From Candidatus Competibacteraceae bacterium (GTDB taxonomy: Bacteria > Pseudomonadota > Gammaproteobacteria > Competibacterales > Competibacteraceae): a stretch of DNA of 13,085 nucleotides. Position 1 is the stretch's first letter, and each line of letters opens with the position of its first letter. The stretch covers positions 1 to 13,085 of the forward strand of contig DPWB01000077.1 of the NCBI GenBank assembly GCA_003527885.1, read 5' to 3'. Below the pieces are notes generated by a model. That model made no database searches. It was given only the letters and a program-made list of their open reading frames with translations, and had not been told where the DNA came from. The translations under genes were made by a program, and so were the position numbers. Of this stretch, positions 1 through 7,591 are shown in pieces.

Positions 1-2685
1 CGGGTGATGGCGGGCGTCTGCATCCGGCTGTACGCCGAGGAGGACTACCAGGCCCGGCCGCCTTTCACCGACCCCGAAATTCTCCGTACCCATCTGGCGG
101 CGGTGATTTTGCAGATGAGCGCGCTGAATCTGGGTCGGCCGGAAGATTTTCCCTTTGTCGAACCGCCCGACTCGCGCCAGATCAGCGACGGGTTTCGGTT
201 GCTGTTCGAGTTGCAGGCGGTGGACGAGCAGCGCGGCATTACCGAGCTGGGCCGCCAACTGGCCCGATTGCCGCTCGATCCGCGTTTGGGCCGGATGTTG
301 CTGGCCGCGCGGCGAGAAGGTTGTTTGCGCGAGGGGTTGGTGATCGTCGCCGCGCTCTCGGTGCAGGACCCGCGCGAGCGGCCGCTGGAACGGCAGCAGG
401 CGGCGGACGAGAAGCACCGCCGCTTCCGCGACGAGCAGTCCGATTTTCTGGCGCTCATCAAACTGTGGGATTACTACCACGAGCAGGCGCGGCAACTGTC
501 CAAGAACCAGTTGCGCAACCGCTGCCAGGCCGAGTTTCTGTCCTTCGTGCGGCTGCGGGAATGGCATGACCTGCATCACGAATTGCTGGGGCTGACCACC
601 GAAATGGGGATGCGGCTTAACGAGGAAGCTGCCGCCTACGCCAACCTGCATCGCGCATTGCTGACCGGCTTGCTCGGCCATCTTGGCTTGAAGCAAGAGG
701 AAAACGCCTATCTCGGCGCGCGGGGCCGGAATTTTTACCTGTTCCCCGGTTCCGGGCTGTTCAAGAAACGGCCGCGCTGGGTGACGGCGGCGGAACTGGT
801 GGAAACCAGCCGCCTGTACGCCCGCACCGTGGCGCGCATCGACTCGGAATGGGTGGAAGGTCTGGCCGAACACTTGCTCAAGCGCAGCTACGCCGAACCG
901 CATTGGGAAAAGCGCTCGGCGCAGGTGGCGGCGCTGGAACGGGTCACACTGTATGGTCTGCCGATCATCAGTAATCGCCGGATCAATTACGGTCCACTCG
1001 ATCCGGCGCTGGCGCGGGACATTTTCATCCGCCACGCGCTGGTGGCCGGCGATTTTCATTGCCAAGCCCCCTTTTTTCAGCACAACCGCGACTTGCTGGC
1101 CGAACTGGAAGAATTGGAAACGCGCGCCCGCCGCGATCTGACAGCCGATGAGGAAACGCTCTACCGCTTCTACGATGAGCGCATCCCCGAAGGCATCTAC
1201 AGCGGTCCGGCGTTCGAGACTTGGCGCAAACAGGCCGAACGGGACCATCCGCGCCTGCTGTTTCTCGACCGTGCGGCATTATTGGCCGCTGCGGGGCCGG
1301 CAAGCGACGGCGAGGGCTTTCCCGATCAGCTCGATCTCGACGGTTTGCAGTTGCCCCTGACGTATCGCTTTACCCCCGGCGCGGACGACGATGGCGTGAC
1401 GCTGACCGTGCCGCTGGCGGCGGTCAATCAAGTCGATCCCAAACGATTGGACTGGTTGGTGCCGGGCTTGCGGGCGGAGCGAATGGCGGCGCTGTTGAAG
1501 TCCTTGCCGAAAGCGCTGCGCCGCCACTTCGTGCCGGTGCCGAATTATGTCCACGCCTTGCTGGCAGCCATCGAACCCGATGGGCAATCGCTGGCTCAAG
1601 CCATGGCCGAAGGGCTGGAGAAAATGACAGGAGTGCGGATTGCTGAGCCGGACTGGAATCCCGCCGTCGTGCCGACGCATTTGCGGATGCGGGTGCAAGT
1701 AGTGGACGCCGATGGTCAGGTGCTGGCGGTCGGGCGCGACTGGACCGCGATTCAAGCCGAACTGCGCGGCGAAGCCCGCGACCGCTTCGCCGCGCTGCCG
1801 ACCCCGGAGTTCGAGCGCGAGCGGCTGCGCGATTGGGATTTCGGACACTTGACCGAGGAGGTGAGCTTTACCCGCAACGGCATTCAGTTGCGGGGCTATC
1901 CGGCCTTGGTGGCTGAACCCGACGGCACGCTGGCCTTACGACTGCTCGATTCGCCGGCGCGGGCGGAAGCGGCGACCCGAATCGGCCTGCGGCGCTTGAT
2001 CGGCTGGCGCTTGGGACCCGCGTACAAACAGTTGGCGCGCGATCTGCCGAAGTTCCAACAGATGACGTTGCATTACCTCGGTTTGGGGGCGCAGGAGACG
2101 TTGCGCGAGGATTTGCTGGCGGTGATTCTGGATCGGGCGTTTCTGAGCGGACACGCGCTGCCGCGCGACCGGCCGGCGTTCGAGGCGTTGCTGGAGTGGG
2201 GTAGGCCCAAACTGTCCGCCATCAAGGTCGAGATTTGCGACATCGCCGCCGCGATCCTCGCCGCTTATCACGAGGTGCGCCGGACACTGGCCGCCGCCGA
2301 AGCGCCAGTTTGGACCGAGGCGCTGGCCGATGTGCGCGAGCAACTGGCACGGCTGGTGTATCCGGGCTTTCTCGGCGAAACGCCGCCGGAATGGTTGCCG
2401 CACCTGCCGCGCTATTTGCGGGCTGTGGGTTTGCGCTTGCAAAAACTACGGCACGCGCCGGACAAGGACCGTCAGCGCAGCGGTGATATCGTACGACTGT
2501 CGGCGCTGTGGCGGCGGCAGGCCGAACGCAACGCCTTGGTCGAGAAGCACGACCCAGAATTACTGCGCTTTCGTTGGTTGCTGGAAGAATTGCGGGTCTC
2601 GCAATTCGCTCAGGAGTTGAAGACGGTTGCGCCGGTGTCCGTGAAGCGGTTGGAAGAACAATGGAGCCGTGTGAGATCGGGATAG
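1..2685 (+). CDS. hrpA: ATP-dependent RNA helicase HrpA, C-terminal part (5' truncated by window edge)
   Basis: DEAH-box RNA helicase of the HrpA family, a cytoplasmic enzyme that uses ATP to remodel structured RNA and, in E. coli, is linked to mRNA processing and rescue of stalled ribosomes. The reading frame is open from base 1, so the start lies outside. The visible 894 residues begin at the end of helicase motif VI (R-V-x-x-G-V-C-I-R-L-Y). They continue through the TDPEILR segment and the HA2/ratchet region (about residues 20-215), then an OB-fold-like stretch (about 220-300, with LFPGSGLFKKRPRWV). The long DUF3418 domain typical of bacterial HrpA fills about 310 to the end. Family members are about 1300 residues, so roughly 400 N-terminal residues with the Walker A and DEAH motifs are missing. 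The frame is intact and ends at TAG 2683-2685. Family assignment is firm; cellular role is known from homologues only. Confidence 0.95.
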   Translation, partial: RVMAGVCIRLYAEEDYQARPPFTDPEILRTHLAAVILQMSALNLGRPEDFPFVEPPDSRQISDGFRLLFELQAVDEQRGITELGRQLARLPLDPRLGRMLLAARREGCLREGLVIVAALSVQDPRERPLERQQAADEKHRRFRDEQSDFLALIKLWDYYHEQARQLSKNQLRNRCQAEFLSFVRLREWHDLHHELLGLTTEMGMRLNEEAAAYANLHRALLTGLLGHLGLKQEENAYLGARGRNFYLFPGSGLFKKRPRWVTAAELVETSRLYARTVARIDSEWVEGLAEHLLKRSYAEPHWEKRSAQVAALERVTLYGLPIISNRRINYGPLDPALARDIFIRHALVAGDFHCQAPFFQHNRDLLAELEELETRARRDLTADEETLYRFYDERIPEGIYSGPAFETWRKQAERDHPRLLFLDRAALLAAAGPASDGEGFPDQLDLDGLQLPLTYRFTPGADDDGVTLTVPLAAVNQVDPKRLDWLVPGLRAERMAALLKSLPKALRRHFVPVPNYVHALLAAIEPDGQSLAQAMAEGLEKMTGVRIAEPDWNPAVVPTHLRMRVQVVDADGQVLAVGRDWTAIQAELRGEARDRFAALPTPEFERERLRDWDFGHLTEEVSFTRNGIQLRGYPALVAEPDGTLALRLLDSPARAEAATRIGLRRLIGWRLGPAYKQLARDLPKFQQMTLHYLGLGAQETLREDLLAVILDRAFLSGHALPRDRPAFEALLEWGRPKLSAIKVEICDIAAAILAAYHEVRRTLAAAEAPVWTEALADVREQLARLVYPGFLGETPPEWLPHLPRYLRAVGLRLQKLRHAPDKDRQRSGDIVRLSALWRRQAERNALVEKHDPELLRFRWLLEELRVSQFAQELKTVAPVSVKRLEEQWSRVRSG

Positions 2686-2791
2686 CCACTCCATTTCCCC
2701 TAACGCCAGGCCAGCAGATTTTTTTTAGCCCAACATGACAAGCAAGGATATTCCCTGATTTTTGCCTCGATTCTGACCGATCTTTAGAAAG

Positions 2792-2821
2792 TTGTCAGCC
2801 GATTGCGCCAAAATCAATAGT
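2792..2821 (+). promoter_or_regulatory. Candidate sigma-70 promoter upstream of the DUF3079 gene
   Basis: In the 243-base gap after hrpA, TTGTCA (2792-2797, 5 of 6 to consensus) is followed after 18 bases by AATAGT (2816-2821, 4 of 6). Transcription from here would begin near 2828 and give a leader of about 100 bases to the DUF3079 gene. The -35 overlaps an imperfect dyad at 2773-2798 (CTGAC...CTTT-AG-AAAG...GTCAG). It is only a sequence match; a weak or absent promoter is equally possible. Nothing else in the gap looks like a gene. Confidence 0.3.
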
Positions 2822-2928
2822 GCTGGGACGGGATGTTACGGAGTGGGGGCGGGAGCAGATTCTTCTATCATGATCGACTACGGTAGGCGCGCCTTCCGCT
2901 TCGACAGCGGGGGCAATTGGAGGCAGAA

Positions 2929-3132
2929 ATGGCAAAAAAATTTCCCAAGCTTGCCAAGCACCCCGAGCGGATCTGCTGGGGGTGTGACAAGTACTGTCCG
3001 GCCGATTCGCTACAGTGTGGGAACGGTTCGGAACGCACCCAGCACCCGGCCGAAATCTTCGGAGAGGATTGGTTCGAGTGGGGACTGGACTTTGCGGAGG
3101 AACCGATCAAGTCCGCGGACCACTCGGATTAG
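2929..3132 (+). CDS. DUF3079 family small four-cysteine protein
   Basis: A 67-residue protein with the hallmark of the DUF3079 family: M-A-K-K-F-P, then HPERICWGCDKYCPADSLQC and GNGSERTQHP, ending in an acidic, Trp-containing segment (FGEDWFEWGLD). Four cysteines at residues 16, 19, 23 and 30, with His11 and His39 near by, suggest a bound metal, probably zinc, though this is inferred from spacing alone. The biochemical role of the family is unknown. I chose ATG 2929 because GGAG (2919-2922) lies six bases before it and the family consensus begins there; a TTG at 2917 is in frame but overlaps that site. It stands alone between hrpA and the yjdF-like gene, 156 bases before the latter. Confidence 0.88.
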   Translation: MAKKFPKLAKHPERICWGCDKYCPADSLQCGNGSERTQHPAEIFGEDWFEWGLDFAEEPIKSADHSD

Positions 3133-3219
3133 CGGCGTCAGCCTGCGGTAGCTTGCCCTGGGACCGAAAACGCCTCAACCGACAGCGGCCGCCCGTTTCG
3201 ACCTGAGATTGATGAGCGG

Positions 3220-3231
3220 GAACGGCCGTTC
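3220..3231. repeat. 12-base perfect palindrome GAACGGCCGTTC
   Basis: A perfect dyad without a loop, 57 bases before the yjdF-like start codon, in the 156-base gap after the DUF3079 gene. It could be an operator for a dimeric regulator. No T-run follows, so it is not an intrinsic terminator. In GC-rich DNA such a palindrome may occur by chance. Confidence 0.3.
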
Positions 3232-3288
3232 AGCACTTCTTCTTTCGACTCTCTTCAGAACAAGATCGCAAAAAGGGCGGACCAGAAA

Positions 3289-3900
3289 ATGAAAGCAATA
3301 TGGATCAGTGTTTTTGTGGCGGTCTTGATCTGGTCGGGGATCGATCCCAAGGATTATCTGACTTGGTTTTTAGAAGCTTCCCCAGCCATTTTGGGCGCTA
3401 TCGTCCTGGGAGTTACCTATAAGAGTTTCCCGCTGACGCGTTTGGTCTACTTCTTGATTCTGGTCCATTGCATCATCTTGATGGTTGGCGGACATTATAC
3501 GTATGCTGAAGTACCGCTTTTTGACATGTTGAAAGAACCGTTGGGATTTGAAAGAAACAACTACGACAAGCTGGGCCATTTCGCGCAAGGTTTTGTGCCA
3601 GCGCTGATTGCCAGAGAAATCATCTTGCGGAAAGGCATCATCAACGGCCGGTCATGGACCCATTTCTTTATCGTGTGTTTTTGTCTGGGCTTTAGCGCGC
3701 TTTACGAATTGATCGAGTGGGCCGTGGCCAGCGTCAGCGGAGAAGCGGCGGAGGCGTTTTTAGGGACTCAAGGCTATGTCTGGGACACACAATCGGATAT
3801 GGGCTTCGCGCTTTTGGGGGCCATCCTTGCGCTGCTGCTGTTGGCGAAACCGCATGATCGCGCGCTTGAAAAATTAGCTGAGCCACCCTCGGATTTCTGA
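3289..3900 (+). CDS. yjdF: YjdF/DUF2238 family inner-membrane protein
   Basis: A 203-residue polytopic membrane protein of the DUF2238 (E. coli YjdF) family, function not established. Hydrophobic segments lie at about residues 3-18, 30-44, 50-67, 124-148 and 171-187, with a weaker one around 97-112. The diagnostic conserved polar motifs are present: GGHYTYAEVPLF (67-78), NNYDKLGHFAQGFVPA (90-105), ALYELIEW (137-144) and GTQGYVWDTQSDM (159-171). The invariant His, Asp and Glu residues in these loops look like a metal or substrate site, but that is inference. Length matches the family. The start ATG is preceded by a weak AAGGG (3273-3277). It ends 23 bases from the convergent TetR gene, with no clear terminator between them. 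Confidence 0.9.
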   Translation: MKAIWISVFVAVLIWSGIDPKDYLTWFLEASPAILGAIVLGVTYKSFPLTRLVYFLILVHCIILMVGGHYTYAEVPLFDMLKEPLGFERNNYDKLGHFAQGFVPALIAREIILRKGIINGRSWTHFFIVCFCLGFSALYELIEWAVASVSGEAAEAFLGTQGYVWDTQSDMGFALLGAILALLLLAKPHDRALEKLAEPPSDF

Positions 3901-3923
3901 CGGTGAACGATAGCGCCAGCCGG

Positions 3924-4529
3924 TTATTTTGAGGCCACAAAGCCCGCCAGATAATTGTCGAGCAGCGAGTCCGCGACCTCCTGCATCGGATGGCCGCCGA
4001 TGTTTTCCAGCTTGCGGTCCAGGTTGAGCATACACACCCCATGAATGCCGCTCCACAAGGCGCGCGCGGCCAGGGCGATGTCTTGCCCCGAGCGGTGCGG
4101 GCACAACAGCGCCAGATTTTGTTGCACCAGCTCGAATATCCGGGTCACGCGCTCGGTAAAGGAATCGGGCATGGGCTGTTCTTCCGGCATCCGGTGCTCG
4201 TACAGCGCCAGCCAACCGTTGGTCTGGGTCGAGGCAAAATCCAGATAAGCCTGGGCGAGCACCCGGATCGCCGTCGACGGCGGTGGCCGGTGGGCCAGCG
4301 CGCTCGCCAGCGCCCCGTACAACCGGTCCAACGTCCGCTCGTTCATCTGGATGATCAGATCGTCCAGATTTCGAAAGACCATGTACAGGCTGCCGACGGT
4401 ATAGCCGATGCAAGCCACCACCTTGCGGGCGCTAAGGCCGGCCAAACCGTGCGCCGCCACCAACTGCTCGGCCGCTTGCAGCGAGATTTCGCGCAATTCA
4501 TCTCGGGTATGCTCGTTGCGTCTTCCCAT
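3924..4529 (-). CDS. TetR/AcrR-family transcriptional regulator with WHG-type C-terminal domain
   Basis: A 201-residue dimeric DNA-binding regulator. The N-terminal TetR helix-turn-helix is clear at about residues 10-60, with recognition region SARKVVACIGYTVGSLYMVF (33-52) followed by RNLDDLI. The C-terminal half is a ligand/dimerisation domain carrying ALWSGIHG (157-164), the motif that names the WHG (TetR_C_33) class. The ligand cannot be read from the sequence. The gene begins 31 bases after the kinase stop, on the same strand, with a strong ribosome binding site (AGGAGA, five-base spacer). It may therefore be the last gene of the kinase operon, perhaps regulating it. The AT-rich gap could instead hold its own promoter. 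Targets are unknown. Confidence 0.9.
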   Translation of the reverse strand: MGRRNEHTRDELREISLQAAEQLVAAHGLAGLSARKVVACIGYTVGSLYMVFRNLDDLIIQMNERTLDRLYGALASALAHRPPPSTAIRVLAQAYLDFASTQTNGWLALYEHRMPEEQPMPDSFTERVTRIFELVQQNLALLCPHRSGQDIALAARALWSGIHGVCMLNLDRKLENIGGHPMQEVADSLLDNYLAGFVASK

Positions 4530-4534
4530 AAAAA

Positions 4535-4540
4535 TCTCCT
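4535..4540 (-). promoter_or_regulatory. Strong ribosome binding site for the TetR gene
   Basis: On the minus strand AGGAGA lies five bases before ATG 4529. It fixes the TetR start and shows that this gene can be translated independently of the kinase upstream. Confidence 0.7.
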
Positions 4541-4560
4541 ACAGGCTTTAAATTTTTTAT

Positions 4561-6555
4561 TTAATGGCGGATACGCCGCCAGAAAGCGGCCAGACCGGGG
4601 TAAAAGACACGCAGATCCGCTTGCGCTTGGGCCTCCTGCATCGCTTGACGGATCAGAGCGATATTCAATTGAGCGCGTTGCTTGGTCAATTCCGCTTTGA
4701 TTTTAGTCAGTTCTTCAGGGCCTGCCAGCAGTTCTTTTTCGAGATGCGACCGCTGGTGGGCATACTGTTGTTGCAGGGTGCCAATAGCGGCTGGATCGGG
4801 GCCTTGCGGGGGTGTGTAGCGGAAACGTTGTTCCAGCGATTGACGCCAACCGAGTAAAGCGGCCGCGCGCTGGCGACCGCGATGTTGTCCGAAACCGGGA
4901 ACCGTTTCGAGCGCGTCAGCCGTCACGTCGGCGGCGGTTTCGACACCATAGGAGGCCAACGCCATCCGGTCGGTGGCGTGGATACCAGGGATCTGGGCGG
5001 CATCGATAAAATAACCTTCCAGGTAGGCCCGCAGTTGCTGTTGGCGTTGGTTGGTTTCCAGATGCTGTAAATCCCGTTGAAAGTCGGCCGGCAGGGTATG
5101 GTAACGGTCGCGCAGGACGTGTAGTTCGTGCAGCTTACGCATGAAAGCACGATCCGTTCCACGTTGCTGCCACGCCGCCCGCAGATCGGTTAGCTCCCGG
5201 CGCGCCGCCACCAGGGCCAGCCGGCGGCGCTGGTGCTCGCGGCGAACCGCCGTATCGCGGGCCAAGGACCAAGCGACGAAGGCCAGCGGCAACCACAACC
5301 AGATCAAATAGGGCCAGTTTAGGGCGGTTATCGAGGCGATGCCGGCGATGGCCGCCGTCTTCAGCACATTCAAGCCTTGAACCCGTTTGAGCGGCGCGGG
5401 CAAAGGCGTCGGAACGGTCGGCGCTTGCGGGCCCGGTCGCGGCATGGCTTCTGTCTTGGGCGGCGCGACCGCCAGAATCCGGTTCCAGACCGTTTCGAAA
5501 TGAAAGTCGCGGGAACCGGCGACTGGCCTGGCCGGCGCGATCGGGTGAGGTGCGGCAAAAAATACGGTTCCGCTCGACTTTTCCAACGCACACCACGGAC
5601 AAGCCGCCGCTGTTGGGGGATATTTATGCAGCGTATTCCGGCCGCAAGACCGTAGTTCGCGATTGAGTTTTTCCAGGGCGTTCAGCCATTCCCGCGCGGT
5701 GGGCCGGGGAGTGCTCGGCGTGGAAACTCCAAACGCCCGCTCGAACAAAGTCGCGACCGGTTGCGGCAACGCCTCGAACGGCAAGGTATGTGGCGGCGGT
5801 TCCATCAGCCGTTCGGCCGCCTGCCGGCCGAACGCGAAACGGTATTCCGTGATGGCCCGCTCGATGGGCATGTCACCCTTGCCCCGGTAACGGCCGGCGA
5901 AGGGGTGCCGGCCCATGAACAGCAGATGGAAACAGAGCAGGGCGAGGCCAAAGGCGTCGTGGTTCGGCGTGCGTTGCAAGCCGTGAAAAGGCCGCCCCTG
6001 CAATTCGGGCGCGGTGAATTGCGGCACCCCGACCTCGCAGAGAAATAACCGGCTGCCGGTGTCGATCTGAAAGGAATCGCAGTCGATCATTTTCACCAGC
6101 GCCTGGGCCGATACCACCACGTTGCCGGGGTTGACATCGCCGATCACGTTACCCCGAGCGTGGATGGTTTCGAAGGCGCTGGCCAAGTTACGGGTGGCGT
6201 GGACCAGGAACGACCAGTCGGCGTGCGGGAAGGTCCGCTTGCGGTGCGAAGGGCCATACAGGCTGTGAATTTCGTGATAGCCGTTGACGCGGGGCATGAC
6301 GAAGCCCTGTACCGGACCATCTGGCCTCACGCGCAGCACGTCCACCGGCCAAGCCGCGATCTCCAGCAGGCCAGGGTGGGCTTGCCGGGCCATGCTTTCC
6401 AGTTTGAGGGCTTTATCGGGACTGACGGGTTGGTGATAGACCTTGGCGACAAAACCGGGGCGGCCGTCGATTTCGTGGACCGCACCCTCACCGCCTCGCC
6501 CCAACAGCTTACCGGGTTCGAGCCAATGCCCGGCGCCGCTATAGAGTTTCGTCAC
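4561..6555 (-). CDS. yegI: Ser/Thr protein kinase with membrane segment and helix-hairpin-helix region (YegI-like)
   Basis: A 664-residue kinase of the VWA-PP2C-kinase triad, close in length and layout to E. coli YegI. The kinase core (about residues 10-295) has the glycine loop G19-x-G-G-E-G24, ATP lysine K38 (VAKVY), catalytic loop GDVNPGN (D140, N145), a DFG-equivalent DCDSF (D158) and APE at 182-184, so it should be active. C304, H310 and CPWC (319-322) form a likely zinc site. A hydrophobic stretch at 398-431 should span or dip into the membrane, then a helical region, then a helix-hairpin-helix segment (about 517-570, with IPGI and VPGFG), often a DNA-binding fold. I prefer GTG 6555, which gives [11 protein letters not shown], the point where family-like sequence begins. 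It overlaps the PP2C gene by 17 bases. The frame stays open upstream to 6744, and ATG 6630 is an alternative, but that stretch reads as low-quality protein. Confidence 0.88.
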   Translation of the reverse strand: MTKLYSGAGHWLEPGKLLGRGGEGAVHEIDGRPGFVAKVYHQPVSPDKALKLESMARQAHPGLLEIAAWPVDVLRVRPDGPVQGFVMPRVNGYHEIHSLYGPSHRKRTFPHADWSFLVHATRNLASAFETIHARGNVIGDVNPGNVVVSAQALVKMIDCDSFQIDTGSRLFLCEVGVPQFTAPELQGRPFHGLQRTPNHDAFGLALLCFHLLFMGRHPFAGRYRGKGDMPIERAITEYRFAFGRQAAERLMEPPPHTLPFEALPQPVATLFERAFGVSTPSTPRPTAREWLNALEKLNRELRSCGRNTLHKYPPTAAACPWCALEKSSGTVFFAAPHPIAPARPVAGSRDFHFETVWNRILAVAPPKTEAMPRPGPQAPTVPTPLPAPLKRVQGLNVLKTAAIAGIASITALNWPYLIWLWLPLAFVAWSLARDTAVRREHQRRRLALVAARRELTDLRAAWQQRGTDRAFMRKLHELHVLRDRYHTLPADFQRDLQHLETNQRQQQLRAYLEGYFIDAAQIPGIHATDRMALASYGVETAADVTADALETVPGFGQHRGRQRAAALLGWRQSLEQRFRYTPPQGPDPAAIGTLQQQYAHQRSHLEKELLAGPEELTKIKAELTKQRAQLNIALIRQAMQEAQAQADLRVFYPGLAAFWRRIRH
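4565..4581 (-). other. Hairpin across the kinase stop codon region
   Basis: A perfect 6-base inverted repeat, TGGCGG and CCGCCA with a five-base loop, covers the last kinase codons. On the minus strand it is followed by an A-rich sequence and not a T-run, so it does not qualify as an intrinsic terminator. It could slow transcription or protect the mRNA 3' end before the TetR gene. Confidence 0.3.
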
Positions 6556-7591
6556 CGGGTCGGTCTCGGCCGAACTCCTCGGAACTTGGAGAAGCGGAGC
6601 CGTGCGTGGCGGCGCTGGGGTGCCGCCCATCGAAATCGACAACGGAGTCGCCGTGGACAGGGTCGGGGGAGTTCGCAGGTTCGCAAGGTGAGGGAGGGTC
6701 GATGGCGGGAGCCGTGCCCGTAGCGGTTGCGGCCACGGGGCCAATGCTTCCAGTTTTCGCGGCGGGGGACGGCCTGACTGTTTCGGTCTCGGTCGATTCG
6801 CCCGTGACAGCCGCTGGCAGGCGGGTGGCCAACAGTAAGGTTTTGTCGTCGTGCGTGCGCTGGTTGACCGCCGGGCTGTCCAGAAAACGTTCCAGCGCGG
6901 CCGTCAGCGGTTCCGGGCAGCCGGGTTCTGGAAACGCGCGCAGGTGTTGGAATAAAGGCCGGAAGAACGGCTCGTGCGCTTGTCGCTGCGGATAATGCAG
7001 CGCCAGCAGTTGCAAGCCATCGGTCAGCATCGCGATTTCGGCGACGGGTTCGGCCAGAACGGCGCACTCCAGGTGGGCGGCCGCGTCGGGGTCGGTCACG
7101 AACCGGGTTTCATTGGCATATTGGCCGGTCTGCGGCCAGAACAGGGGCCGGTAATGGTCGCCGGCCCCGATCACGATAGCGCCGTCGCCAATTTGCAGAA
7201 AAAACGCATGATCGGGCGCGACGGCCGCGCCCAGCAAGGTGCAGGCAAATTCTCTCGGCGGTAAATCCGCGTCCGCCGCTTGTTGGGCCAGGGCAGCTCG
7301 GACACTTTCGAAGATGGGCTGAGCCAAGGTCGAACGCCAATCCGCTGGCGCGACCCCTCGCAAACGGTTCGCGAATTCCGCCAGCAGGCTCCGGCAGGCC
7401 AGTTCGGCGCCCGCTCGCGGCCGCGCGGCGCTGCCCGCGCCATCGGCGGCGACCAGGATCAATATCGGGTCGCTTGCCGGCCCCGCCAGCAACTGGGCCG
7501 AGCAGGCGTCCTGACATTCGGTGGCGCTGGCCAGATGCGCCACGCCGGGGACGCTAGCGTAGACGTACCGCCAGCCGCCCGCTTCGCTCAT
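6539..7591 (-). CDS. yegK: PP2C-family protein phosphatase with Pro/Ser-rich C-terminal tail (YegK-like)
   Basis: A 350-residue metal-dependent Ser/Thr phosphatase, expected to reverse the action of the neighbouring kinase. PP2C metal-binding motifs appear in order: ADGAGSA (D50), [10 protein letters not shown] (D135), LTDGLQ (D191) and HDDKTLLLA (D248, D249). The catalytic domain ends near residue 258. About 90 further residues, rich in Pro, Ser, Thr and Ala, have no recognisable fold; E. coli YegK, about 250 residues, lacks such a tail. The start ATG 7591 overlaps the VWA stop as ATGA, giving translational coupling, and the 3' end overlaps the kinase start by 17 bases. An in-frame start farther upstream (7687) would lie inside the VWA gene and is unlikely. 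A 6-base stem directly before the ATG may hide the ribosome binding site unless the VWA gene is being translated. Confidence 0.88.
   Translation of the reverse strand: MSEAGGWRYVYASVPGVAHLASATECQDACSAQLLAGPASDPILILVAADGAGSAARPRAGAELACRSLLAEFANRLRGVAPADWRSTLAQPIFESVRAALAQQAADADLPPREFACTLLGAAVAPDHAFFLQIGDGAIVIGAGDHYRPLFWPQTGQYANETRFVTDPDAAAHLECAVLAEPVAEIAMLTDGLQLLALHYPQRQAHEPFFRPLFQHLRAFPEPGCPEPLTAALERFLDSPAVNQRTHDDKTLLLATRLPAAVTGESTETETVRPSPAAKTGSIGPVAATATGTAPAIDPPSPCEPANSPDPVHGDSVVDFDGRHPSAATHGSASPSSEEFGRDRPGDETL

Noticed and set aside
1279..2442. Two minus-strand open frames opposite hrpA
   Set aside because: The hrpA frame is conserved throughout; these frames are compositionally antisense and low in complexity.
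2719..2726. Run of eight T after hrpA as an intrinsic terminator
   Set aside because: No GC-rich stem precedes it; the sequence CGCCAGGCCAGCAG does not fold into a convincing hairpin.
4565..4581. Hairpin at the kinase stop as an intrinsic terminator
   Set aside because: On the transcribed minus strand the stem is followed by an A-rich stretch and not a T-run.
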